This document shows, in pieces, positions 57,781-64,000 of a stretch of DNA of 64,000 nucleotides (positions are counted from its first letter, which is position 1; the number at the start of each line of letters is the position of its first letter). Source of the DNA: an uncultured Alphaproteobacteria bacterium. GTDB taxonomy: Bacteria > Pseudomonadota > Alphaproteobacteria > Micavibrionales > Micavibrionaceae. The stretch is taken from NCBI GenBank assembly GCA_946480475.1, contig CAMLJM010000008.1:18696-82695 (forward strand), written 5' to 3'. The translations under genes were made by a program, and so were the position numbers. Under the pieces are notes generated by a model. The model was not told the origin of the DNA, ran no database searches, and saw only the letters and a list, made by a program, of their open reading frames with translations.

Positions 57781-58444
57781 CCAGATGCTTATTATCTTCG
57801 GCCCATTTATCCGGGGCTTTCAGGAAGGCTTCGACGGAATTCAGTGTTTCTTCGTCGAAATACTTCTTCTCGCGTGCTACAGCCAGAACATCCCACCATG
57901 TTGTAAGCGCATGCAGTTTTACGCCCATGGCTTTCATGTTGACTTCGCTGGCCTGGAAAATACCGTAATGGAATACGACGAATGAATGCTCTACGATGGC
58001 ACCGGCTTCGCGCAATGCATCGATGAATACTTTCTTGCTGCCGCCGTCTGTTTGCAGGTCTTCAATCAGAACGACCTTCTTCCCGGCATCATCCATAACG
58101 CCCTCGATCTGCGCCATGCGGCCAAAACCTTTTGGCTTTTTACGGACATACAGCATTGGAAGGTTCAAACGTTCTGACATGAAAGCCGCATAAGGAATGC
58201 CCGCTGTTTCACCACCCGCACAATAAGCCAGGTCAGGACATTCCTTGCGCAGAATCTCGGCGCCAAAATCCATCAGCGTGCCGCGCTCCTTAGGGAAGGA
58301 TATCAGGCGGCGGCAATCAACATATACGGGACTGATGCGGCCAGATGTAAACGTAAACGGCTCACGCGCATTAAAGAGAACGGATTTTGTATCCAGCAGG
58401 ATCTGTGCGGATTGGTGTGCGATGGAGGGGGCGATATTGGTCAT
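57767..58444 (-). CDS. pyrE: Orotate phosphoribosyltransferase
   Basis: 225 residues of pyrimidine synthesis. Fold type I PRTase with the PRPP loop VVLIEDLQTDGGSKKVFIDA, the alphaproteobacterial variant of V-E-D-x-x-T-x-G-x-S; N-terminal FTFTSGRISPVYVDCR and YCAGGETAGIPYAA. It lies 20 bases after the PfkB kinase and is the third gene of a minus-strand operon with it and the S24 regulator. Confidence 0.94.
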   Translation of the reverse strand: MTNIAPSIAHQSAQILLDTKSVLFNAREPFTFTSGRISPVYVDCRRLISFPKERGTLMDFGAEILRKECPDLAYCAGGETAGIPYAAFMSERLNLPMLYVRKKPKGFGRMAQIEGVMDDAGKKVVLIEDLQTDGGSKKVFIDALREAGAIVEHSFVVFHYGIFQASEVNMKAMGVKLHALTTWWDVLAVAREKKYFDEETLNSVEAFLKAPDKWAEDNKHLAKSA

Positions 58445-58464
58445 GATGTCCTCTTTCTTTGTCT

Positions 58465-59445
58465 CTATATATTCGTGCGGGGTCTGCCACCGGTTACCTT
58501 CAGGATCTGGCTGGCAGTTTCAATACCCTGCCGGGCGGCTTCCTGATAATTCTTGCCGGCGACCATAGCAGCAATAAAACCGGCTGCAAACTGGTCTCCC
58601 GCACCGATTGTGTCAATAATTTCAGATTCCGGGATTTCCGGTACCGGCAAATGATCCAACATGTGCGGGCCTATCAGATAAACACCATCGCCGCCATTGG
58701 TGATAATGTAATTGCGCCCGCTTTCCTGGGCTTTCTGAAACGCAATCGCCATATCATGCACATCGAATAAGGCCAGCAACTCGGTCAGATTGCCCATGAG
58801 TGTGACATTCGGACAGGTTAGGGCATCGCGCATTTGCATCCGCGCTTCGCTAATAATTTCTCGGTCATTCAGACCGATGAACATGCGTATCCGACTGTGG
58901 CCGTATTTTATCAGGGCCGCCGTGAAGACACTTTCCTCCGCACTGTAACCTGTGGGCATGCGTGTGGTATTGGTCTCTATGCAGACAATTTCCTGCGGGC
59001 TATTCGGCAGGTTAGGTAAGTCAGCGGGTTTCAGGAACCACCCGGCTGTGCCGGTGCTGAATACAAAGCTGCGCTCGTGATCCGGCGTTACAAGGGTAAG
59101 GCACGTTGATGTCTGGCGATCCTTATCAGCATCAACAGAAAAATGAACGCCGTAGCGCGAGAAATCATTCTTGAAGATAGCGCCATAAGTATCGCCACCG
59201 ATCTTGCCGACAAAATCAACATGCAGTCCCTGAAGGCCCAGGCCACAAGCCAGATTGGCAGTAGAGCCACCAGGCCGTATGACGGGGTGCTCAGAGATTT
59301 CCAGCAGATACCCCAGTTTATGGGCGTCCACAAGGGCGGAAGCACCTTTGGGCAGGTTGTGCGCATGCAGGAAATTATCATCGACATTCGTAATAACATC
59401 GACATTGGCAACGCCGATGCATGTAATGTGTGGTGCATCGGTCAT
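58465..59445 (-). CDS. PfkB-family nucleoside/sugar kinase (adenosine-kinase-like)
   Basis: 326 residues. PfkB signatures: IRPGGSTANLACGLGLQG with VGKIGGDTYG, and the C-terminal DTIGAGDQFAAGFIAAM with the catalytic Asp. The size and alphaproteobacterial relatives suggest adenosine kinase, but ribose- or sugar-kinase roles cannot be excluded from sequence alone. It starts one base after the stop of the S24 regulator, a sign of tight coupling, and precedes pyrE. Confidence 0.88.
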   Translation of the reverse strand: MTDAPHITCIGVANVDVITNVDDNFLHAHNLPKGASALVDAHKLGYLLEISEHPVIRPGGSTANLACGLGLQGLHVDFVGKIGGDTYGAIFKNDFSRYGVHFSVDADKDRQTSTCLTLVTPDHERSFVFSTGTAGWFLKPADLPNLPNSPQEIVCIETNTTRMPTGYSAEESVFTAALIKYGHSRIRMFIGLNDREIISEARMQMRDALTCPNVTLMGNLTELLALFDVHDMAIAFQKAQESGRNYIITNGGDGVYLIGPHMLDHLPVPEIPESEIIDTIGAGDQFAAGFIAAMVAGKNYQEAARQGIETASQILKVTGGRPRTNI

Positions 59446-59446
59446 G

Positions 59447-60094
59447 TTATTGGCTCACCCAGATAATACGGGCCATCCAGGAAACCTGATCCAGCTCGAT
59501 GTGGCGGCTCTCGGATGAAGCATCCATGGTCTTCAATTCAATACGTGTGGCGGTCTGGCGACGTAATTCGTGAATGACCAATTCCCCCTTGGTTGTTTTC
59601 ACAACAATGCGGTCGCCGCGACGGATATTGGCGTCTGGTGATACTACCAGCACATCACCTTCACGATATACAGGGGCCAATGTGTCATTATTGACCTCGA
59701 GCGCAAAAAGATTCTGATCACGCGTGTGAGAGGCGAGAGGGAATGCGAACTCATCCCATTGTTCACCCTGCGGATGGCCTTCGCTGTTAAAGTGCCCTGA
59801 CTTACCTGCGAGAGACGTATTCATCATCGGAATCGTGGAATGCCCGGGCGTAGCTTCATCACGGTCAAGACCAACCAAGGCGATGAAGTCACTCATGGTC
59901 GCGCCCGTTACAGCGAGAATTTTTGAAATGCTTTCCGTAGAAGGCCAACGCGGCTTACCGTCACTGCTGACGCGCTTGCTCTTATTAAAGGTAGTGGGGT
60001 CAAGGCCTGCTTTTTTAGCCAGGCCCGAAGGCGAATAACCGTGGCTATCAGCCAGACGGTCTATCGCACGCCACATATCGTCATGGGTAAACAT
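59447..60094 (-). CDS. LexA/CI-like S24-type transcription regulator
   Basis: 215 residues from ATG 60094 (MFTHDDMWRA); a start 57 bases earlier lies in the intergenic region. N-terminal helix-turn-helix (about 5-65, SPSGLAKKAGLDPTTFNKSK). C-terminal S24-like domain (about 115-205): ALEVNNDTLAPVYREGDVLV holds Thr where the self-cleavage Ser of D-S-M normally is, while the Lys region RIVVKTTKGELVIHEL is kept. It therefore probably does not self-cleave. It is 5' in an operon with the kinase and pyrE, and divergent from the phage-like genes, with operators between. Confidence 0.85.
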   Translation of the reverse strand: MFTHDDMWRAIDRLADSHGYSPSGLAKKAGLDPTTFNKSKRVSSDGKPRWPSTESISKILAVTGATMSDFIALVGLDRDEATPGHSTIPMMNTSLAGKSGHFNSEGHPQGEQWDEFAFPLASHTRDQNLFALEVNNDTLAPVYREGDVLVVSPDANIRRGDRIVVKTTKGELVIHELRRQTATRIELKTMDASSESRHIELDQVSWMARIIWVSQ

Positions 60095-60156
60095 TTTAGG
60101 TCTTTGCCATCTTTCAAATTGATAGGACCACAATCCCATTGTATGCAGCACAAATA

Positions 60157-60176
60157 AATAGGAAATTAATCCTATT
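60157..60176. promoter_or_regulatory. Inverted repeat in the regulator promoter region
   Basis: AATAGGA-6-TCCTATT, perfect 7-base arms. It lies between the regulator gene and the phage promoter and could be an operator for the S24 regulator. TCCTA/TAGGA half-sites recur nearby (TAGGA at 60122, TCCTA at 60192). Confidence 0.45.
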
Positions 60177-60182
60177 TTTCTC

Positions 60183-60211
60183 TTGACCTGATCCTAAAAA
60201 GGTATCATAAC
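60183..60211 (+). promoter_or_regulatory. Candidate promoter of the phage-like operon
   Basis: -35 TTGACC (60183-60188); -10 CATAAC (60206-60211) with a 17-base spacer, or TATCAT (60203-60208) with 14. It lies just before the AGAACA array. Confidence 0.45.
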
Positions 60212-60212
60212 T

Positions 60213-60250
60213 AGAACATAAAGAGAACATTTGTGTTCTAAATAAGAACA
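60213..60250 (+). promoter_or_regulatory. Four phased AGAACA/TGTTCT half-sites (SOS-box-like operator)
   Basis: Half-sites at 60213-60218, 60224-60229, 60234-60239 (inverted) and 60245-60250, starts 11, 10 and 11 bases apart. The first two contain GAAC-N7-GAAC (60214-60228), the complement of the alphaproteobacterial LexA box GTTC-N7-GTTC; the second and third form a perfect AGAACA-4-TGTTCT palindrome. The array lies immediately downstream of the promoter, positioned to repress it. Confidence 0.65.
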
Positions 60251-60269
60251 AAAAGGATCAGAAATCATC

Positions 60270-60719
60270 ATGCCCCCCCGCGAACCCTATACGCCGAAAC
60301 CGGTTTCTTCTGTGGAAACCCAGCCTTTTGGCTCCGCCGAGGAAGCCTGGTTCTGGTTTATCCAGGCGCAGGCGGCCAAAAACGATGGCGCCCGATTCTC
60401 CGTTGGGCAGGGCCTTATTGCTCGCCCATGCGAACCAATAGACATATTAAAGGTCGTTGATCGCCTGTACCGCCAGCGCCGCCTGGTGATGGACCATCTG
60501 CTGGTGTTGCGCCATTACGGGCGCCGCCTGATGGCCCCTGACGCGCGCCGTGTCAAAGAAGTAAAAGCGCATAACCTCTGGGTCGAGGCGCTCGAGCGTA
60601 TGACTCCGATACTAGAGCGTAAGGGAATTATCGAGGAAATCTCCGCTTGGCATCCCTTCGCCCCTGAATTCAACCATCACAACATTATTCCCTTCAACGT
60701 TACAGGAGCCGCAGAATGA
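60270..60719 (+). CDS. Hypothetical protein, first gene of the phage-like operon
   Basis: 149 residues. It contains SAEEAWFWFIQAQAAKNDGA and DILKVVDRLYRQRRLVMDHL, a charged helical protein with a basic centre. Resembles a conserved alphaproteobacterial protein that I recall beside S24 regulators and phage portal genes, but I assign no function; DNA binding or packaging is a guess. AAGGA is 12 bases before ATG 60270. The stop overlaps the next start (ATGA). Confidence 0.7.
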   Translation: MPPREPYTPKPVSSVETQPFGSAEEAWFWFIQAQAAKNDGARFSVGQGLIARPCEPIDILKVVDRLYRQRRLVMDHLLVLRHYGRRLMAPDARRVKEVKAHNLWVEALERMTPILERKGIIEEISAWHPFAPEFNHHNIIPFNVTGAAE

Positions 60720-61171
60720 GAAAATTTTTTGATGAATCCGAAGAAGCGATCGTAGGTATGAAACCCGTGACAACGCGGCCCCTGCAGGAAAAGGCATGGG
60801 TCGTATTTAGCGGTAAATCTGATTGGCCGTGGCTGAAATTCCTGCGTCCCGGTTTCCGTCATTGCTTTGTAATTGTGCATGATGGCACACGCTGGCTTTC
60901 ACTTGACCCCTTGCTCCAGCATACCGAACTCAAAGTTCATGATGTGCCTTCTGATTTTGATTTGCCGGGCTGGCTTACAGCGCGTGGCAATCGTGTTATG
61001 CCTGCACCGCTTGATCGCACGCATAATAAGCCAGCACCTGTGATGTTCTTTACATGTGTGGAAGCGGTGAAACGTGTTCTGGGCATGCATCGCTGGGGCG
61101 TGCTGACGCCGTGGCAGCTCTATCGCCACCTGACCCGATACAATAATGACCTCCAACTTCAGGGAGCATAA
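60716..61171 (+). CDS. Hypothetical protein with Cys/His pair, second gene of the operon
   Basis: 151 residues. Conserved-looking segments are LRPGFRHCFVIVHDGTRWLS (His49-Cys50) and FTCVEAVKRVLGMHRWGVLT (Cys114), then PWQLYRHL. The order His before a helix-starting Cys is reminiscent of permuted papain-like (NlpC/P60- or LRAT-type) folds, but that is speculative. Overlaps the previous gene by four bases and lies 2 bases before the next. Confidence 0.65.
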   Translation: MRKFFDESEEAIVGMKPVTTRPLQEKAWVVFSGKSDWPWLKFLRPGFRHCFVIVHDGTRWLSLDPLLQHTELKVHDVPSDFDLPGWLTARGNRVMPAPLDRTHNKPAPVMFFTCVEAVKRVLGMHRWGVLTPWQLYRHLTRYNNDLQLQGA

Positions 61172-61173
61172 TC

Positions 61174-61455
61174 ATGGGAAGCCTTGCTTCACGCCCAAAA
61201 GTCCCCGATATACAGCCTGTACAATATGTGTATATGCCGACATCCCCCGCGACAACAGTGACAACCCCGGCAGCGACAAATGGTGGTTCCGATACGACAA
61301 CACCTCCACCTACAGATGAAGAAGTGCAGGCTGGTGCGCGTAACGCCAATCTGCTGGAACGCCGTCGTGGGCGTTTGGGGACCGTTCTCACCAGTTTTCG
61401 TGGCCTGCTAAGTGATACTGTCGACGGCGCACGTAAAACACTTCTCGGTGAATAA
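61174..61455 (+). CDS. Hypothetical small phage protein, third gene of the operon
   Basis: 93 residues: a Pro/Thr-rich disordered centre (about 28-50) and a basic C-terminus LLERRRGRLGTVLTSFRGLL ending KTLLGE. The R-x-G-x-x-G-T-V-L-T pattern recurs in small proteins next to podovirus portal genes in prophages, from memory. Two bases after the previous gene. No function assigned. Confidence 0.65.
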   Translation: MGSLASRPKVPDIQPVQYVYMPTSPATTVTTPAATNGGSDTTTPPPTDEEVQAGARNANLLERRRGRLGTVLTSFRGLLSDTVDGARKTLLGE

Positions 61456-61488
61456 TAGCCGCCTGTGTCAAGGGCGAAAGGAATAACA

Positions 61489-63021
61489 ATGACATCAATG
61501 GTTTTAACAAAGGCGCCACGCGGTGGTGCTGACGGCGAAGCTTTGCGCGCGCTGATCGAACGCTATGAAATGGCGCGTAATCGCCGCCGCGCATGGGAAC
61601 CCTTATGGCAGGATTCTTATGAATACGCCTTGCCGCAACGTAACAGTTTCTCCGGCGGTGTTCCCGGTGATAAACGCATGGAGAAGATTTTTGACGGTAC
61701 CGCACTGGATGCTGTCGATTCTCTGGCGGCGAGTTTGCTGGGTAACCTGACGCCGCCATGGACGCAGTGGTTTGGCCTGAAACCGGGGCCGGATCTTTCG
61801 GCTGCGGAAACCGAAAGCCTGTCCCCTGTACTGGAGCAGGCAGCCCGTACGCTACAGGCGCATTTCGACCGCTCCAATTTCATTGTGGAAATGCATCAAT
61901 GTTATCTGGATCTCATTGTCGGGGGCACAGCGGCTTTAGTACTGGAGGAATCGGAACCGGGCAGCCTGTCTGCTTTCCGCTTCACCGCAGTCCCCTTGAG
62001 CGATATCGTGCTGGAAGAGGGTGCAAGCGGTATGCTCGACGGCTCTTATCGCCGGTTGTCGCTAACGCTATCACAGCTTCAATCGCGTTATCCTTCAGTG
62101 GAATTGCCTGCGCAAGTGTTGCAACGGGGTCAGAAAGATCCGCAAGCACGGTTTGAAGTTCTGGAATCAGTATTACCGGCATCATTCGGCAATTATGAAT
62201 TCAAGGCCATTCTTGTTGAGGCCAGCACACCTGTATTGCTGCGCGAGGGTACATTTGCCGCATCACCTGTTATTGCATTCCGTTGGTTGAAAGCGCCAGG
62301 TGAACTTTATGGCCGTTCACCTGTCATGAAAGCGTTGCCCGATATCAAGACAGCCAATAAGGTTGTTGAACTTATTCTTAAAAATGCATCCATCGCTGTA
62401 ACGGGTATATGGCAGGCCGATGATGATGGTGTCCTGAACCCTGCCAACATCGAATTGAAGCCCGGCGCGATTATTCCCAAGGCTGTCGGGTCGGAAGGGT
62501 TGCGTCCGCTGGATATGCCGGGACGTTTTGATATCTCGCAACTGGTATTGGACGACTTGCGCAATCGCATTCGCCATGCGTTGCTGGCGGATAAATTGGC
62601 GCCTCTGTCGTCACCACGGATGACAGCGACCGAAGTGATCGAACGCTCTGGTGAAATGTCGTTACTTCTCGGGGCTACTTATGGACGGTTGCAATCTGAA
62701 CTGTTAACGCCTCTCGTGCAGCGTGCTTTCGGTATTTTGCGCCGTCGCGGCGAAGTGCCGGATATCCGTCTGGATGGCCGTCTGGTCGCGCTTGATTATC
62801 GCGCACCTCTCGCCCGGGCGCAGGGACAGCGCAACATCCAGAACACACTCTCATGGATTGAATCTGTGCTCCGCATGGGGCCGGAAGCCTCTTCGGCGAT
62901 TGATCTTGCAGCTGCCGCCCGTTTCCTCGGAGATGCGCTGGGTGTTCCCGTAGACCTCATCCGCCAACCCTTATCCCTACCTGAACAGGAGATGACCAAT
63001 GTTCTTCCGCAAACTGTTTAA
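61489..63021 (+). CDS. Phage portal / head-to-tail connector protein (podovirus type)
   Basis: 510 residues from ATG 61489 (AAAGGA six bases upstream; GTG 61465 would add eight). Pattern of the T7-like head-tail connector family: RRAWEPLWQDSYEYALPQ near residue 30, KRMEKIFDGTALDAVDSLAA and LLGNLTPPWTQWFGL, then PGELYGRSPVMKALPDI and LELIL-like helices. It forms the dodecameric ring through which DNA enters the head. Its 3' end overlaps the next gene by 23 bases. This identifies the element as phage-derived. Confidence 0.9.
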   Translation: MTSMVLTKAPRGGADGEALRALIERYEMARNRRRAWEPLWQDSYEYALPQRNSFSGGVPGDKRMEKIFDGTALDAVDSLAASLLGNLTPPWTQWFGLKPGPDLSAAETESLSPVLEQAARTLQAHFDRSNFIVEMHQCYLDLIVGGTAALVLEESEPGSLSAFRFTAVPLSDIVLEEGASGMLDGSYRRLSLTLSQLQSRYPSVELPAQVLQRGQKDPQARFEVLESVLPASFGNYEFKAILVEASTPVLLREGTFAASPVIAFRWLKAPGELYGRSPVMKALPDIKTANKVVELILKNASIAVTGIWQADDDGVLNPANIELKPGAIIPKAVGSEGLRPLDMPGRFDISQLVLDDLRNRIRHALLADKLAPLSSPRMTATEVIERSGEMSLLLGATYGRLQSELLTPLVQRAFGILRRRGEVPDIRLDGRLVALDYRAPLARAQGQRNIQNTLSWIESVLRMGPEASSAIDLAAAARFLGDALGVPVDLIRQPLSLPEQEMTNVLPQTV

Positions 63022-63271
63022 ACCCAAACCGACACCCGTATTCTGGATGCCGGAGCCATTATCTGGCGATCGCCGCGATGTTGAACGCGCTTATGCGCGC
63101 GCATTCACCAGCGACGACGGCAAGGCAGTACTGGGACATTTGCAAAACCTTACATTCGCGCGTGCTTATGGCGCCGATGTTCCGGAAGGGCAGCTTCGTT
63201 ATGCCGAAGGCCAGCGTGCGTTGGTTGGTACCATTCTTCGTCTGGTGAATGCCGGACGTAACCCCCAATAA
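62999..63271 (+). CDS. Bbp19-like phage protein
   Basis: 90 residues with RAYARAFTSDDGKAVLGHLQ and a terminal RYAEGQRALVGTILRLVNAG, the pattern of the Bbp19-like family found between portal and scaffold genes in podovirus-like prophages. Start ATG 62999 overlaps the portal 3' end. Role in the virion unknown. Confidence 0.8.
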   Translation: MFFRKLFKPKPTPVFWMPEPLSGDRRDVERAYARAFTSDDGKAVLGHLQNLTFARAYGADVPEGQLRYAEGQRALVGTILRLVNAGRNPQ

Positions 63272-63302
63272 CTAAACATTTAAAAAATCACAGGAGACTT
63301 TT

Positions 63303-64000
63303 ATGACTGATAATTTACTGACACCGGAAATTGAAATCGAGGCCTCGGAAAAACCCGCAAACCTGCCGGAAAAATTCTGGGATGCTGAGAAAAAAGAAAT
63401 ACGTGTCGATGCGCTACTCGGCTCTTACCTTGAACTGGAAAAGAAACTTTCTGGCATGATCAACCCAGATGATCGCCAACGCGTATTAAGCGTCCTGGGG
63501 GTGCCAGAAACCGCCGATGCTTACGAAATCAATGTCAGTCACGGATTATTCCCGGTTGATGCTGACATCAACAAGCGCCTGCATGAACGCGGTTTTACGG
63601 CGGAACAGGTACAAATGGTTTATGACCTGGCCGTTGAAAAAATGGTGCCGATGGTGCTGGAACTTGCCGATGAGTTTAAAGCTGAACGCGAAGTGGATCG
63701 CCTGATCGCAGCCTTCGGCGGACCTGAGAAATGGGCAGAAATCTCCCGCCAGCTTCTGGCCTACGGTCAGAAAAATCTACCTACCGAAGTTCTTAGCAAT
63801 CTCGCCAGCAGTTTCGAGGGCGTCATGGCGCTTTATCGCTTAATGCGCGGTGAAGAGCCTGTTCTCTCGCGCGAGGACATGCAAAACATATCTATGGGCG
63901 AAAGCGATCTGCAATCGATGATGCGCGATCCACGTTATTGGAAAACCAAAGACCCGGCTTTTGTGGCGCAGGTAACCGAAGGTTTCCGCCGCATTTATGC
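63303..64000 (+). CDS. Phage scaffold / capsid assembly protein, partial
   Basis: Starts at ATG 63303, 31 bases after the Bbp19-like gene, preceded by AGGAGA; frame open to the window end (232 residues seen). N-terminal PEKFWDAEKKEIRVDALL and LGSYLELEKKLSGM are of the podovirus scaffold type, as is LQSMMRDPRYWKTKDPAFVA. Mostly acidic and helical. The major capsid gene is expected next, outside the window. Confidence 0.82.
   Translation, partial: MTDNLLTPEIEIEASEKPANLPEKFWDAEKKEIRVDALLGSYLELEKKLSGMINPDDRQRVLSVLGVPETADAYEINVSHGLFPVDADINKRLHERGFTAEQVQMVYDLAVEKMVPMVLELADEFKAEREVDRLIAAFGGPEKWAEISRQLLAYGQKNLPTEVLSNLASSFEGVMALYRLMRGEEPVLSREDMQNISMGESDLQSMMRDPRYWKTKDPAFVAQVTEGFRRIY

Larger units (their letters stand above)
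60095..64000 (+). mobile_element. Podovirus-like head module (prophage or domesticated element), left part
   Basis: A promoter/operator region followed by six tightly packed plus-strand genes: three small conserved-looking hypotheticals, a podovirus-type portal (head-tail connector), a Bbp19-like protein and a scaffold, running past the window end. No integrase, terminase or attachment repeat is seen; the left border abuts host nucleotide genes. Whether it is an intact prophage, a remnant or a gene-transfer-agent-like element cannot be decided here. Confidence 0.75.

Overview
The window reads as chromosomal DNA of an alphaproteobacterium of moderate GC, possibly of the Rhodospirillales/Micavibrionales type (the family-level placement is inference). 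Pointers are the dcw order murD-ftsW-murG-murC-murB-ddl-ftsQ-ftsA-ftsZ-lpxC followed by bamD-recN-ligA, the split transhydrogenase pntAA/pntAB/pntB, the DUF1476 zeta subunit of F-ATPase beside purC, a 41-residue L36 lacking the zinc cysteines, and a cluster of GANTC (CcrM-type) sites upstream of ftsZ.

Layout. 1-12818: peptidoglycan and division genes, interrupted by an antisense lipase-like gene (2931-3734) and by a membrane-anchored HExxH protein between ftsQ and ftsA. 12844-20323: small orphan genes, lpxC, a queuosine-salvage-like gene, bamD, recN and ligA. 20320-23787: a minus-strand block of one small protein and three tandem alpha/beta hydrolases. 23986-28059: an unknown secreted or anchored protein and the pnt operon with an extra 84-residue gene. 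28273-40319: a type I secretion operon (TolC, ABC transporter, HlyD) that also carries a CHASE2 adenylate/guanylate cyclase, converging on a giant FecR/FG-GAP/RTX-like putative substrate; next comes a cNMP-binding EAL phosphodiesterase. 40540-47343: DUF3307, a tiny lipoprotein, rpmJ and the elongasome genes mreB-mreC-mreD-mrdA-mrdB. 47391-54300: a purine cluster (purL, purQ, purC, purS with grxD, bolA and the zeta subunit) whose strand layout is explained by one local inversion plus insertion of nfi and lysE. 54290-60094: alkA-like glycosylase, a second HExxH protein, nadK, an unknown gene, and an operon of S24 regulator, PfkB kinase and pyrE. 60095-64000: an operator-rich promoter followed by a podovirus-like head module (portal, Bbp19-like, scaffold) that runs off the window.

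How it fits together. The left part makes and controls septal and lateral wall synthesis and outer-membrane assembly. The central part looks like a surface-adhesion module in which a cyclase sits in the secretion operon and a cyclic-nucleotide-gated c-di-GMP phosphodiesterase lies next to the secreted protein; I consider this the best candidate for an undescribed system. The right end is a prophage or a domesticated phage-like element under apparent control of a LexA/CI-like regulator that is itself in an operon with nucleotide-metabolism genes.
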